Positions 1 through 7,899 of a DNA stretch of 64,000 bases are shown one piece after another; the stretch's first letter is position 1; every line of letters starts with the position of its first letter. This stretch comes from Dawidia cretensis (GTDB taxonomy: Bacteria > Bacteroidota > Bacteroidia > Cytophagales > Cyclobacteriaceae). The stretch spans positions 1 through 64,000 of the forward strand of contig NZ_JAHESE010000032.1 of the NCBI RefSeq assembly GCF_018598175.1, in the 5' to 3' direction. Under the pieces are notes generated by a model, which had not been told where the DNA came from, ran no database searches, and was given only the letters and a program-made list of their open reading frames with translations. Made by a program: the position numbers and the translations under genes.

Positions 1-222
1 CCATAACCCGGAACACCTTCTCCCCAGTCGGCATACCCTCTGCCTCAAACCTTCATTTTTGTCCGTTAAACGAAAACCTCGCCCCTTCTCAACATTATTA
101 CCGTTGTAAGATTTGCATCAATATGCCAAAAGCCACTACACCACAAACAGCTAGGTTTGCGTCCTCAATATGCTTTATAAGGATTAGCATTTACCCAACG
201 TTTCATCTAACCAAACAAATAC

Positions 223-753
223 ATGAAAATCACAAAACTCCTCTTCTTGGCCGTTGCCGTATTCTTTTTATCCTGTGGCGACGACAAAGACGAAGATCCC
301 GTTCCTACCGGCGACCTGGCTGGCAGCTGGAATGTTACTGCTATTGACTATGCCGGAACGTCCTCCACTACTGTTATGGGTATCGAATCGAAGGCCAACT
401 TCACTGGCACCGGGAAAGACATGAATCTGACGGTTACATTCACAGAAGATCCCAATAAATTTACCAGCAAGGGCGACTACGTCATCGCATTGAAAACGAC
501 CGTTCAAGGCCAAACTATAGATACAGACTATCCCTTCCAGGGATTTATGACCGACGGCACATGGTCAGTAAATGGCCAAACATTGACTGTCGAAGGTGAT
601 GGCGGTAAACAAGAAGCGACAATCATAGAGCAGACTGCTACAACCCTGAAGATCAAGTGGGACCATACTCAAACGACAACTAACACTGACAGTGGCTTTG
701 AAGTTGTGACTTCTATGGCCGTTAAAGGCACCTATACCTTTACGAGAAAGTAA
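223..753 (+). CDS. Lipocalin-like outer-surface lipoprotein
   Basis: A 176-residue protein with a lipoprotein signal: hydrophobic segment at residues 3-16, then a lipobox ending LSC with Cys18, followed by acidic residues (GDDKDEDP). The mature part resembles Bacteroidota lipocalin-like proteins: an early GSWNVT motif near residue 35, alternating beta strands, and a final strand GTYTFTRK. Proteins of this kind are small eight-stranded barrels anchored in the envelope; the ligand cannot be read from sequence. It stands alone, with a strong terminator 30 bases after the stop, so it is probably monocistronic. The start is the first ATG giving an intact signal sequence. Lipoprotein nature is well supported, the lipocalin fold moderately. 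Confidence 0.8.
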   Translation: MKITKLLFLAVAVFFLSCGDDKDEDPVPTGDLAGSWNVTAIDYAGTSSTTVMGIESKANFTGTGKDMNLTVTFTEDPNKFTSKGDYVIALKTTVQGQTIDTDYPFQGFMTDGTWSVNGQTLTVEGDGGKQEATIIEQTATTLKIKWDHTQTTTNTDSGFEVVTSMAVKGTYTFTRK

Positions 754-781
754 TTAGCGCATCGTCGCAACAATACATGCG

Positions 782-816
782 GCCCCGGAGAATATACTTG
801 TTCTCCGGGGCTTTTT
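782..816 (+). terminator. Intrinsic terminator of the lipocalin-like gene
   Basis: Perfect 11-bp stem GCCCCGGAGAA/TTCTCCGGGGC (782-792 and 801-811), 8-base loop, then five T residues (812-816). No A tract precedes the stem, so it works in the plus direction only. The minus-strand sensor gene ends just beyond it. Confidence 0.9.
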
Positions 817-830
817 ATTACCCTTGATTT

Positions 831-3092
831 TTATCGCAGGCTGTTAATCCGTTCTGATGCCTCGGCCTCTTGCATCGCCGATACAATAATCCAATGCACA
901 TCCGGAATGTGCAACGGCGCATAGGCAAACAACGTATCGGCCCCACGCGTATCCAGACCACGATGCGCACCGGTAACCCCTTGCAGCGACTGCCGCACGG
1001 CCTCGAGTTTTAGTTGCTCCAACAGGATATTAGTGCCCGTGCGTTGTACCTGGCGAACAACGGCCTCGCCATAACCAGCCTTGCGCAGGCTGCCGAGGTA
1101 ATCGTCCGGATGTTCGATCAGGCCCCGGGCGATAGACCTGGCTTTAAAATCCTCTCCTACAATGAATGTCTCGCCGGTCTGCCCCAGGCCATCGTCACGC
1201 CATTTATTGTCGCCGGTGAGAATCTGGTTGATCTTGTTGATCGGCATCTGGAATACCAGGATCCCGACTTTCGTAACGCCGTCGTACAACGGGCAGGCTA
1301 TAAACGAGGCGGGTGCATTGTACGATGGCGCATAAGCCTCAAAATCGATCAGCCGCACAAACTCGCGGTTGGAACTGGCAATCGCCTGCTGCACCACGCG
1401 GGCAAAGTTGGTCTTGCTATACGGTCCTGTGAGCAAGCTGGTGCCAAAGTCAACTTCTTTAAACACACTGTAGACAATGTTACCTGTGACAGGATCGATC
1501 AGGAAAATATCGTAGTACCCAAATTTCTCCAGGTAATTCAGAATAACAGCATGATAGGTGGCATGCACCCGCCCATAATCGCTCCCATCGCCGGCGTTGT
1601 GCAGACGAGATTTTTGGCCAGTGGGATGCGGGTTGGAAGCGATGTATACCTGTTGCAGTACCAGCGCGGCGGAGTCCTCGGGAAGAAAGTCGCGTACATT
1701 GGCTTGTTGATCAATGTCGCTTATACGCGGAATGAATTCCTGGTCATAATAAGCCTGTACGGATTTCCGGCAAGCGGCACGCTGCTCCTCACCCAGCGCA
1801 GAACCCAGTTGATCAAACGCCTGACGAAAAGCTTTGACCGCCTCGACCATCATCTTGTCTTCCGCAAAAGTGAGGATCTGATTCCGGATGATGTCAAAGT
1901 AATATTCAATGTTTCGTTTTTTGGTCGCATTGATCGAGCGCAGCTGCTCGAACTTTGAGCCATGGTTAAGCTCGGTGAGTTGTTGAAACAACAAATTGTA
2001 CTTACGGCTGATCTCCTCTTGCGTAGCCTGTAGCTCCTCCTGATTCTGACGCAACTCTTCTTCCTGCGAGCGCATGTGTTCGGCCTGCTGCTGCGACTCA
2101 CCCAACAGCCGGCGTGTAGTCTCGGCGGTGCGAAACGACGACACCGTATGGGCCACGTTCTCGCCGATCTTTTCCGTAAAGGCAATTTCATACGGCCGGA
2201 ACGGTGTGAACGACGCCAGCTCCACAATACCCACTACCGTTTCATTCATCTTCAGCGGCACAATGAGGATGTGCCGCGGGTTAGCCTCGCCCAGCCCGGA
2301 GGTGATGCGCACAAATCTGTCCGGCACGTCAGTGAGGTGAATGGTGGCCCCCTCCAGGTACGCCTGCCCGATGATGCCCTCTCCCGGTGCTATCTGTTGA
2401 GTCAGATGTTTGGTGCGATTATAGGCATAGCAAGCCTGCAGCACGAGTGACTCCTGCCCCGTGGCGTCGGAATCGGCGACAAAAATGGCGCCTTGCGTGG
2501 CATGCACCGTGCGCACAAGGTTCACGACAACATCCTGACACAACGCCTGCAAATCCTTGCCTGCACGCAACACCTCCACAAAGCGGCTCAGCCCCTCCGT
2601 GGCCCAGTGACGTTGCTCTTCTTCCTGGCGGTTAGCGACCAGGTTGTCACGTATGGCCTGCAAGGCAACTCCCAGCGCATCGGTACGCTGCTGTTGTCCG
2701 GCATGGGTCTCGATCTTTCCGGCGCTCAACTCGTCGGCGAAGGCCGTGTGCTGCGCCAGGTTGCCATCGAACGCTTGCAGGGAGGCGATCAGCGGTTGGA
2801 AGAGCGGCGTTTGAAGCGATGCCGAGGGAGTTACCTCGCCCGTCGCGAGACGGTGAATTGTCGCGTGTACGGATGCGAGGTCTTGCACAACCCGCTGGAT
2901 ATATACCACGCCGGCAATCATAGCGGCCAGCAATACCATGAGAAAAAGCAGCCAGCACACGATAGCGGTGGCAGAAAGCGACGCACGGAACGACCACACG
3001 GCAAATGCCGTACCCGCAAACGCTAGCAACAACGGTAAGATAAAACGAGAAAGAAACGGACGCAGAAGCGTCTGTCTGCTGGAGGGTTCCAT
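831..3092 (-). CDS. Membrane-anchored GAF/Cache-like sensor without output domain
   Basis: A 753-residue protein. Two membrane helices lie near residues 15-33 and 40-66, followed by a HAMP-like linker and a GAF domain (about 165-320, with AIFVAD and GIVELASF strands). A Gln/Glu-rich coiled coil runs about 325-370. A long C-terminal region with a Cache-like pattern follows (about 490-740: GYYDIFLIDPVTGNIVYSVF, then IACPLYDG and VGILVFQMPI, then GLGQTGETFIVG). That C-terminal pattern is known from sensors upstream of adenylate cyclases, kinases or chemotaxis proteins. Here the protein ends without kinase, cyclase, GGDEF or MCP module. With both helices at the N-terminus, the Cache-like part should lie in the cytoplasm, which is unusual. 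It probably signals through a partner. It is convergent with the lipoprotein gene. Confidence 0.75.
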   Translation of the reverse strand: MEPSSRQTLLRPFLSRFILPLLLAFAGTAFAVWSFRASLSATAIVCWLLFLMVLLAAMIAGVVYIQRVVQDLASVHATIHRLATGEVTPSASLQTPLFQPLIASLQAFDGNLAQHTAFADELSAGKIETHAGQQQRTDALGVALQAIRDNLVANRQEEEQRHWATEGLSRFVEVLRAGKDLQALCQDVVVNLVRTVHATQGAIFVADSDATGQESLVLQACYAYNRTKHLTQQIAPGEGIIGQAYLEGATIHLTDVPDRFVRITSGLGEANPRHILIVPLKMNETVVGIVELASFTPFRPYEIAFTEKIGENVAHTVSSFRTAETTRRLLGESQQQAEHMRSQEEELRQNQEELQATQEEISRKYNLLFQQLTELNHGSKFEQLRSINATKKRNIEYYFDIIRNQILTFAEDKMMVEAVKAFRQAFDQLGSALGEEQRAACRKSVQAYYDQEFIPRISDIDQQANVRDFLPEDSAALVLQQVYIASNPHPTGQKSRLHNAGDGSDYGRVHATYHAVILNYLEKFGYYDIFLIDPVTGNIVYSVFKEVDFGTSLLTGPYSKTNFARVVQQAIASSNREFVRLIDFEAYAPSYNAPASFIACPLYDGVTKVGILVFQMPINKINQILTGDNKWRDDGLGQTGETFIVGEDFKARSIARGLIEHPDDYLGSLRKAGYGEAVVRQVQRTGTNILLEQLKLEAVRQSLQGVTGAHRGLDTRGADTLFAYAPLHIPDVHWIIVSAMQEAEASERINSLR

Positions 3093-3186
3093 GATGTTTA
3101 GGTATAGTACGAGTTTTTACAAAATATGAATTTTCCGGCAATACCAGCCTATGCCTGCTATAACTATTTCGGTTACTACACCCCAT

Positions 3187-3217
3187 AAAAAAAGCCCGGC
3201 GGTAAGGCCGGGCTTTT
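3187..3217 (-). terminator. Terminator of the ahpC-ahpD operon
   Basis: Stem AAAGCCCGGC/GCCGGGCTTT (3191-3200 and 3207-3216) with a 6-base loop. The seven A residues at 3187-3193 give a T tract on the minus strand directly after the stem, 20 bases past the ahpD stop. Confidence 0.88.
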
Positions 3218-3236
3218 ACGTTGTTTTTATGGCACT

Positions 3237-3830
3237 TTAATATACCACCTTGCTAAGGCTGGTAATGACAGCCGCCAGGCGAACGGATTCAAAAATGCGT
3301 TCTTCCTTGCTGCCGAGCTCGATGAGCGACGCTTCGTGCGATGTTACGCACATTTCGCAACCGTTCACTGCGCTTACGGCCAGGCTGATGAGTTCAAAGA
3401 ACTCTTTGCCCACCACCGGACGTGCCATGATGTTCATCTTGATACGGGCCGGTATTTCGTTGTACTTCTCCTTGTTCATGAAGTGACGGAAGCGGTAGAA
3501 CACGTTGTTCGCGCTCAGCAACGAGGCACACGCTACAGCTTCGGCAACCTCCTCCGGCTTGGCACCTTCCTGACGGGCGTTGCCGTCGAAGAATGTACGC
3601 AGCACAGCGTTATTGGCATTGACCGCCAGGGCTACGCCCAGCAGTGCCACTTCTTTCTTGGAGAGATATTCGCTTTCGAAAGAATTCTTAAAGTTGATCT
3701 TGAGATCGGCCAGATACCGTGACTTGGCGCCTTCGAGCAGATCAAGCGTATCGGTAGTGTAGTCCCTCTCCAGCTTTAAGAAGTCCAGGAACTCCTGGGT
3801 TGATTCTGAGTATGTCAGCGTAGTTTCCAT
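3237..3830 (-). CDS. ahpD: AhpD-like alkylhydroperoxidase (carboxymuconolactone decarboxylase family)
   Basis: A 197-residue helical protein carrying the AhpD active-site pattern: Glu146, Cys158, Cys161 and His165. The spacing (12, 3 and 4 residues) equals that of mycobacterial AhpD Glu118/Cys130/Cys133/His137. The CxxC pair reduces AhpC and so links peroxide reduction to a thiol reductant in the cytoplasm. It lies 22 bases downstream of ahpC on the same strand and is followed by a terminator, so the two form an operon. I chose the ATG at 3830, not the TTG two codons upstream, because an AAGGA ribosome-binding sequence lies 9 bases before this ATG. The ahpC-ahpD pairing supports the family assignment. 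Confidence 0.92.
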   Translation of the reverse strand: METTLTYSESTQEFLDFLKLERDYTTDTLDLLEGAKSRYLADLKINFKNSFESEYLSKKEVALLGVALAVNANNAVLRTFFDGNARQEGAKPEEVAEAVACASLLSANNVFYRFRHFMNKEKYNEIPARIKMNIMARPVVGKEFFELISLAVSAVNGCEMCVTSHEASLIELGSKEERIFESVRLAAVITSLSKVVY

Positions 3831-3852
3831 GACCAATGATCCTTATTGGAAA

Positions 3853-4410
3853 TTATGCTTTGATGGTCTCAGCACCTTTTTCCCAGTTGCAAGGACACAG
3901 CTCGTCCGTTTGCAGAGCGTCCAGCACACGAACAACTTCTTTTACGTTACGGCCTACGTTAAGGTCGTATACGCTTACCCAGCGGATGGTACCTTGAGGG
4001 TCGATGATGAACGTAGCACGGTAAGCGATCTTCTCGTTGGTATCGAGAATGCCCAGTTCCTCCGCCAGTGACTTCGACGTATCGGCCAGCATGGGGAATT
4101 TCAGGTCACGCAAATCGTCGTGGTTTTTTCTCCACGCCAGGTGCACAAATTCAGAATCGGTAGAAGCACCGATCAGGCTTGCATTACGATCGCGGAACTC
4201 ACCAAAGTTCTTGTTGAACTCGGCAATCTCCGTCGGGCACACGAATGTGAAATCTTTCGGCCACCAGAACATAACAGTCCACCGTCCTTCTTCATTCACG
4301 AAGTCTTCCGACGTGATGTCGAAAAACTCTTTTCCTTTTTCGATCGATACAACCGCAGCCTTCTTGAATGCGGGGAAAGGCTGACCTACTGATAAGATTC
4401 CTTTTGTCAT
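3853..4410 (-). CDS. ahpC: Peroxiredoxin AhpC
   Basis: A 185-residue AhpC/TSA peroxiredoxin. Peroxidatic Cys58 sits in FVCPTE. The C-terminus has CPCNW with Cys172 and Cys174, a three-cysteine arrangement like mycobacterial AhpC, which is recycled by AhpD. It reduces hydrogen peroxide, organic peroxides and peroxynitrite in the cytoplasm. It is first in the ahpC-ahpD operon and divergent from oxyR. A good promoter lies 34-63 bases upstream, with a palindrome over its -33 element, which is consistent with OxyR activation. Length is normal for the family. Confidence 0.95.
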   Translation of the reverse strand: MTKGILSVGQPFPAFKKAAVVSIEKGKEFFDITSEDFVNEEGRWTVMFWWPKDFTFVCPTEIAEFNKNFGEFRDRNASLIGASTDSEFVHLAWRKNHDDLRDLKFPMLADTSKSLAEELGILDTNEKIAYRATFIIDPQGTIRWVSVYDLNVGRNVKEVVRVLDALQTDELCPCNWEKGAETIKA

Positions 4411-4443
4411 ATGTGGTTTAAAAGTTTAATTTCTTACTGGCCG

Positions 4444-4483
4444 CAAAAATATATCAAACTCTATTATAAACAATATCGATATT
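4444..4483 (-). promoter_or_regulatory. ahpC promoter with overlapping palindrome (candidate OxyR site)
   Basis: On the minus strand a TTG (4473-4471), exactly 19 bases, then TATTTTTG (4451-4444) match the Bacteroidota form TTG-N19-TAnnTTTG. A perfect 12-bp palindrome AATATCGATATT (4472-4483) covers the TTG. OxyR binding beside the -33 element is inference from the divergent gene. Confidence 0.7.
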
Positions 4484-4497
4484 CCCTATTTAATTAT

Positions 4498-4505
4498 TAG
4501 TTTTG
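4498..4505 (+). promoter_or_regulatory. oxyR -7 element
   Basis: TAGTTTTG matches TAnnTTTG 35 bases before the oxyR ATG. No clear TTG lies at the expected upstream distance, so this promoter looks weak or regulator-dependent. Confidence 0.45.
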
Positions 4506-4539
4506 TCTATTACAACGTTTTAACCTAACGCGCAAACGA

Positions 4540-5460
4540 ATGAACCTGCAGCAATTAGAATATATTCTGGCGTTGGATATTCATCGTAATCACGTCAAGG
4601 CTGCCGAACATTGTCATGTCACGCAACCAACGCTTAGTATGATGGTCAAAAAGCTCGAAGACGAGTTGGGGGTAAAGATCTTTGACAAAAGTCAGCCGTT
4701 GAAGCCAACATCGTCGGGTGAGATCATCATTACACGTGCACGCCTCATTTTACAAGAAATTAAAAACCTGAAGGAATTTATCAGCAACGAAAAGGATTCG
4801 ATCGAAGGCGAATTCCGGTTGGGAGTAATCCCCACGTTGGCTCCTTACCTCCTGCCACGTTTCCTCAACGAGTTTCTGCAAAAACATCCGGGCACATCGT
4901 TCACCGTCATGGAGATGCAAACCGAAGAGATCATTCGCATGCTGAAAACCAACCGGCTCGACGTGGCCATACTGGTTACACCGCTGGACGACAAAGAGAT
5001 CCGCGAGGTGCCGATCTTTTATGAGCCCATCTTGTTATATACGTCGGAGAACCTCACCTACTTCAAGCAAGAAAAAATAAACCTCAAAACACTCACGTAC
5101 GACAATCTATTGATGCTGGAAGAAGGACATTGTTTCCGCGGACAAGTGGAAAACCTCTGCTCCGCTAAAAGTAAAAAAGCGCATAACCAGCTGAACTACC
5201 AGAGTGGCTCGTTCGAGACATTAAAGAACATGGTTGACAACAACTATGGCTATACGCTGATTCCCGAGCTAGCCGTCGGCCGTGGCAACAAACACGTCAA
5301 ACACTTCACCTCGCCCGAGCCGGTGCGCGAGGTCAGCCTGGCCGTGCACAACGGCTTCGTCAAAGAGCGCCTGCTGGAAAAATTGCGGGAAGCGATCCTC
5401 AAAGCCATACCCGCCCACTTCAAGAAAAACGAAAAATTCGTTCGCGTCCGCTGGAAATAA
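4540..5460 (+). CDS. oxyR: LysR-family peroxide sensor OxyR
   Basis: A 306-residue LysR-type regulator with an N-terminal winged helix-turn-helix (residues 1-60, AAEHCHVTQPTLSMMVKKLE) and a periplasmic-binding-protein-like sensing domain (about 90-300). Cys198 and Cys207 occur in EEGHCFRGQVENLC, with the same spacing as the disulfide-forming Cys199/Cys208 of E. coli OxyR. Peroxide oxidation should therefore switch it to the activating form. It is divergent from ahpC-ahpD, its expected target, over a 129-base region with a palindrome. The ATG at 4540 gives the standard LysR start (MNLQQLEYIL). Confidence 0.93.
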   Translation: MNLQQLEYILALDIHRNHVKAAEHCHVTQPTLSMMVKKLEDELGVKIFDKSQPLKPTSSGEIIITRARLILQEIKNLKEFISNEKDSIEGEFRLGVIPTLAPYLLPRFLNEFLQKHPGTSFTVMEMQTEEIIRMLKTNRLDVAILVTPLDDKEIREVPIFYEPILLYTSENLTYFKQEKINLKTLTYDNLLMLEEGHCFRGQVENLCSAKSKKAHNQLNYQSGSFETLKNMVDNNYGYTLIPELAVGRGNKHVKHFTSPEPVREVSLAVHNGFVKERLLEKLREAILKAIPAHFKKNEKFVRVRWK

Positions 5461-5490
5461 CGGCATAAAAAAGGCAGCCTTCCCGCGACC

Positions 5491-5557
5491 TTTTAGCGAC
5501 CTTCAGCCGTTACTTTAAGCATACTTCAGCTATCCCAAGCCATCCCTAAGCTATTCT
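5491..5557. repeat. Degenerate 10-13-bp periodic array downstream of oxyR
   Basis: Six AGC-centred blocks (AGC at 5495, 5505, 5518, 5528, 5538 and 5549) with similar flanks such as TTCAGCTATCC, CAAGCCATCCC and TAAGCTATTCT. The period wanders between 10 and 13. It resembles, less cleanly, the exact 11-bp arrays at 30551, 54891 and 55019. Confidence 0.45.
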
Positions 5558-5616
5558 ATTCCCAAGGCACTGGCATCACAGCCTTTTTTAATTCTCCGGA
5601 ATCTGTTAATCTCGTT

Positions 5617-5643
5617 GTAACCTTTCGTTACCCTTCCGGTAAC
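5617..5643 (+). promoter_or_regulatory. Alternating GTAAC repeats upstream of the ECF sigma gene
   Basis: GTAAC (5617-5621), its inverted copy GTTAC (5627-5631) and a second direct copy GTAAC (5639-5643) lie 30-56 bases before the sigma-factor start. The regularity suggests an operator or an ECF-type promoter; autoregulation is inference. Confidence 0.4.
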
Positions 5644-5672
5644 TACCACGAAACCTGACAAAAGCACACCGG

Positions 5673-6212
5673 ATGACGGATGAAATGCTCATGAAGGCCG
5701 TCAAAGACGGCGATCTCCAACAGGCGTCGCTACTCTTTGAGCGGTACAATAAACGCATTTTCAATTTCCTGGCCTACATGGCCGGCGACCGCGTGCTGTC
5801 GGAAGACCTGACACAAAACGTATTCCTGCGTGTGATCCGGTACCGAAACAGCTATCGCGACGGCGCCCGGTTCGAGGGCTGGATATTCCAGATCTCGCGC
5901 AACGTGCTGGCAGACCACTACCAGGGACAAAAGCACCACCGCAGTCAATTCATCGACGTGGAGAATATGAGCGACACGCTATCCGATAACACCGACGCCG
6001 CGGAGCAGGATGAGAAAGAGCATCTGCTGCAACGGGCCATGTCCCGTCTAACGGAAGAGCAACGGCAGCTGTTGGTCCTGACACGGTTTCAACACCGCAA
6101 GTACGAAGAGGTGGCGCAGATCATGAACACGACGGTGGCCAACATCAAGGTGAAGGTACACCGTGCCATCGGACAGCTGCGTGAGCACTATTTTACATTA
6201 GAAAAGATCTAG
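5673..6212 (+). CDS. ECF-type RNA polymerase sigma factor
   Basis: A 179-residue sigma-70 family protein: region 2 at about residues 20-95 (SLLFERYNKRIFNFLAYMAG, then LTQNVFLRVIRYRNSYR and FEGWIFQISRNVLADHYQ) and region 4 at about 120-172 (LTEEQRQLLVLTRFQHRKY, then helix-turn-helix EVAQIMNTTVANIKVKVHRA). It directs RNA polymerase to a small regulon. The next gene starts 23 bases after the stop and encodes a membrane protein typical of a cognate anti-sigma factor; two exported proteins follow. The inverted GTAAC repeats upstream may be its own control site. Confidence 0.92.
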   Translation: MTDEMLMKAVKDGDLQQASLLFERYNKRIFNFLAYMAGDRVLSEDLTQNVFLRVIRYRNSYRDGARFEGWIFQISRNVLADHYQGQKHHRSQFIDVENMSDTLSDNTDAAEQDEKEHLLQRAMSRLTEEQRQLLVLTRFQHRKYEEVAQIMNTTVANIKVKVHRAIGQLREHYFTLEKI

Positions 6213-6235
6213 CATACGATAATCGACGCAACGGA

Positions 6236-7015
6236 ATGACTATGGAAACGAACGACTGGGATAGCTTGCTGATCGACTATATCGACCAGAACCTTTCGGC
6301 GCAGGATCGCGACAAAGTAGAAGCGACACTGCACACCGACGCGACCGTACGCCTGCAATACGAACAACTGCGCGAGGTGCTGCAAACCATGGACCATGCC
6401 GGCGAACAAGAACCACCGGCCCGCATGACGACATCGTTTAATACATTGCTGCAGGAGGAAATCCGTGCCGCGCGACAGCCTCGCACCATTTCCCTCACGC
6501 CTGCGCTGTACCGCGTCGCCGCAGCCGTAGCGCTCTTGCTGGTAGGGGGTGGCGTCGGCTTCTGGATCAGCAGGCACCAACAGCAGCAGGCAGAGCTGGA
6601 AGCCATTCAACGCGAAATGAAGGCCACTCAGGAAATGCTCCTGAGCATGTTGGGCAACGACTTGTCGGCCAGCCAACGCCTGCAGGGCGCCACGGTAGCG
6701 CTGCGCATGGACCGTGCCGACAACGAGCTCGTCACCGTACTGGTCCGCACACTGACCGACGACCCAAACACCAACGTACGGCTCGCGGCCCTGGACGCGC
6801 TCAGCAAATTCAGTACCGAAAGACCCGTACGCCAGGCGTTGATCAAAGCCCTCTCCACACAGACCGACCCGCTTGTACAGATTGAATTGATCCGGATGCT
6901 GGTCGATATGAAGGAGAAAATAATCCTGAAAGAATTACACCGCATCAGCACCGACGAACAACTCCTGAACGAAGTAAAAGACGAAGCACACGCAGGCATC
7001 CTGCGGCTCTCGTAA
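6236..7015 (+). CDS. Probable anti-sigma factor with C-terminal HEAT repeats
   Basis: A 259-residue protein with a cytoplasmic N-terminal helical region (1-85), one membrane helix at about 90-108 (VAAAVALLLVGGGVGFWI), a short Gln/Glu-rich coiled coil (112-135) and HEAT-like repeats outside (about 150-255: LVRTLTDDPNTNVRLAALDA, LIKALSTQTDPLVQIELIRM). The N-terminus resembles anti-sigma factors in length and placement but has no zinc-binding His/Cys motif. Position directly after the ECF sigma gene supports the role. The HEAT repeats would sit in the periplasm and could sense a protein or stress signal; that is inference. Confidence 0.78.
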   Translation: MTMETNDWDSLLIDYIDQNLSAQDRDKVEATLHTDATVRLQYEQLREVLQTMDHAGEQEPPARMTTSFNTLLQEEIRAARQPRTISLTPALYRVAAAVALLLVGGGVGFWISRHQQQQAELEAIQREMKATQEMLLSMLGNDLSASQRLQGATVALRMDRADNELVTVLVRTLTDDPNTNVRLAALDALSKFSTERPVRQALIKALSTQTDPLVQIELIRMLVDMKEKIILKELHRISTDEQLLNEVKDEAHAGILRLS

Positions 7016-7095
7016 CCTTAATACCAGCATGCATGCTCTCCACACACGCACCCCACACGGCACAACAAATTATACCTACTAAGAATCATATCATC

Positions 7096-7872
7096 ATGAA
7101 AAAAATACATCTGACATTTTTACTCAGCATCCTTTTCACACATGTGCTTTTAGCGCAAAACCGGGAATATAAACTTGCCAAAAGCACCGGCAAGCTGGAG
7201 ATCAAAGAATTGAACAATGTACTCTTCGAGTCGACCAGCGGCAATGAGATCATCTTCAATGCCTTCAAGGAAGATGGCGATGTTGATGAGCGAGCCAGGG
7301 GACTGCGTTCAATCAGTGCCTCCGGCCTGGAGGACAATACAGGCATCGGCCTGTCGGTGGTCGAAAAAGGCAACATCATCGAAGTACGTCAGCTACGCAA
7401 AACCGAGGGACCGGCTATCGTGATCAAGGTACCCAAGGGTGTGGTCATATCGTATGAACATACTTCGCCTTATGGGAAAGAGGTCACCTTCAAGTCCATC
7501 GAAAGTGAGATCGAGGTATCCACCGTGCATTCCGGCGTGATCCTCGACAACGTCAGCGGCCCGATGACCGTGAAGACAGTGCACGGCGACATCGAATGTA
7601 TGATGAGCCAGACTATGAAAAGCCCGGTGTCAGTTGTCTCTGTTCACGGCCATGTCGACGTCAACATGCCGTTGGCCATCAAGGCTTCCCTGAAAATGAA
7701 AACCGTCTACGGCGAAATCTTTGTCGACCCTGCCTTTAAGATGGAAGTAGAACGTACCAACGGCGACATGGTGGCCTACAGCAGCAACGACGTAAACGGC
7801 AAGATCAATGGAGGGGGCATAGACATTACCTTGTCGTCTACCCACAACAACGTATACCTGCGGAAGCGTTAA
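7096..7872 (+). CDS. Exported DUF4097-like beta-repeat protein
   Basis: A 258-residue protein with a Sec signal (MKKIHLTFLLSILFTHVLLAQ) and repeated short strands (EVSTVHSGVILDNVSG, TVKTVHGDIECMM, VVSVHGHVDVNM, KTVYGEIFVD), the pattern of the DUF4097/DUF2807 group that forms beta-helical solenoids. I chose the ATG at 7096 because it begins the signal peptide; an upstream in-frame ATG at 7033 would add 21 unrelated residues. It is third in the ECF sigma unit and is likely its envelope effector or the object it monitors. No biochemical role is known to me. Confidence 0.75.
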   Translation: MKKIHLTFLLSILFTHVLLAQNREYKLAKSTGKLEIKELNNVLFESTSGNEIIFNAFKEDGDVDERARGLRSISASGLEDNTGIGLSVVEKGNIIEVRQLRKTEGPAIVIKVPKGVVISYEHTSPYGKEVTFKSIESEIEVSTVHSGVILDNVSGPMTVKTVHGDIECMMSQTMKSPVSVVSVHGHVDVNMPLAIKASLKMKTVYGEIFVDPAFKMEVERTNGDMVAYSSNDVNGKINGGGIDITLSSTHNNVYLRKR

Positions 7873-7899
7873 GCCTCGACATCCTCAACCACCAACAAC

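Noticed and set aside
1014-1958. Long 314-codon ORF on the plus strand opposite the GAF sensor
   Set aside because: It is the antisense shadow of a well-supported gene; no domain pattern is visible and the sense gene explains the region.
3831-3836. TTG start of ahpD two codons upstream
   Set aside because: The AAGGA sequence is too close to the TTG (3 bases) and well placed (9 bases) for the ATG at 3830.
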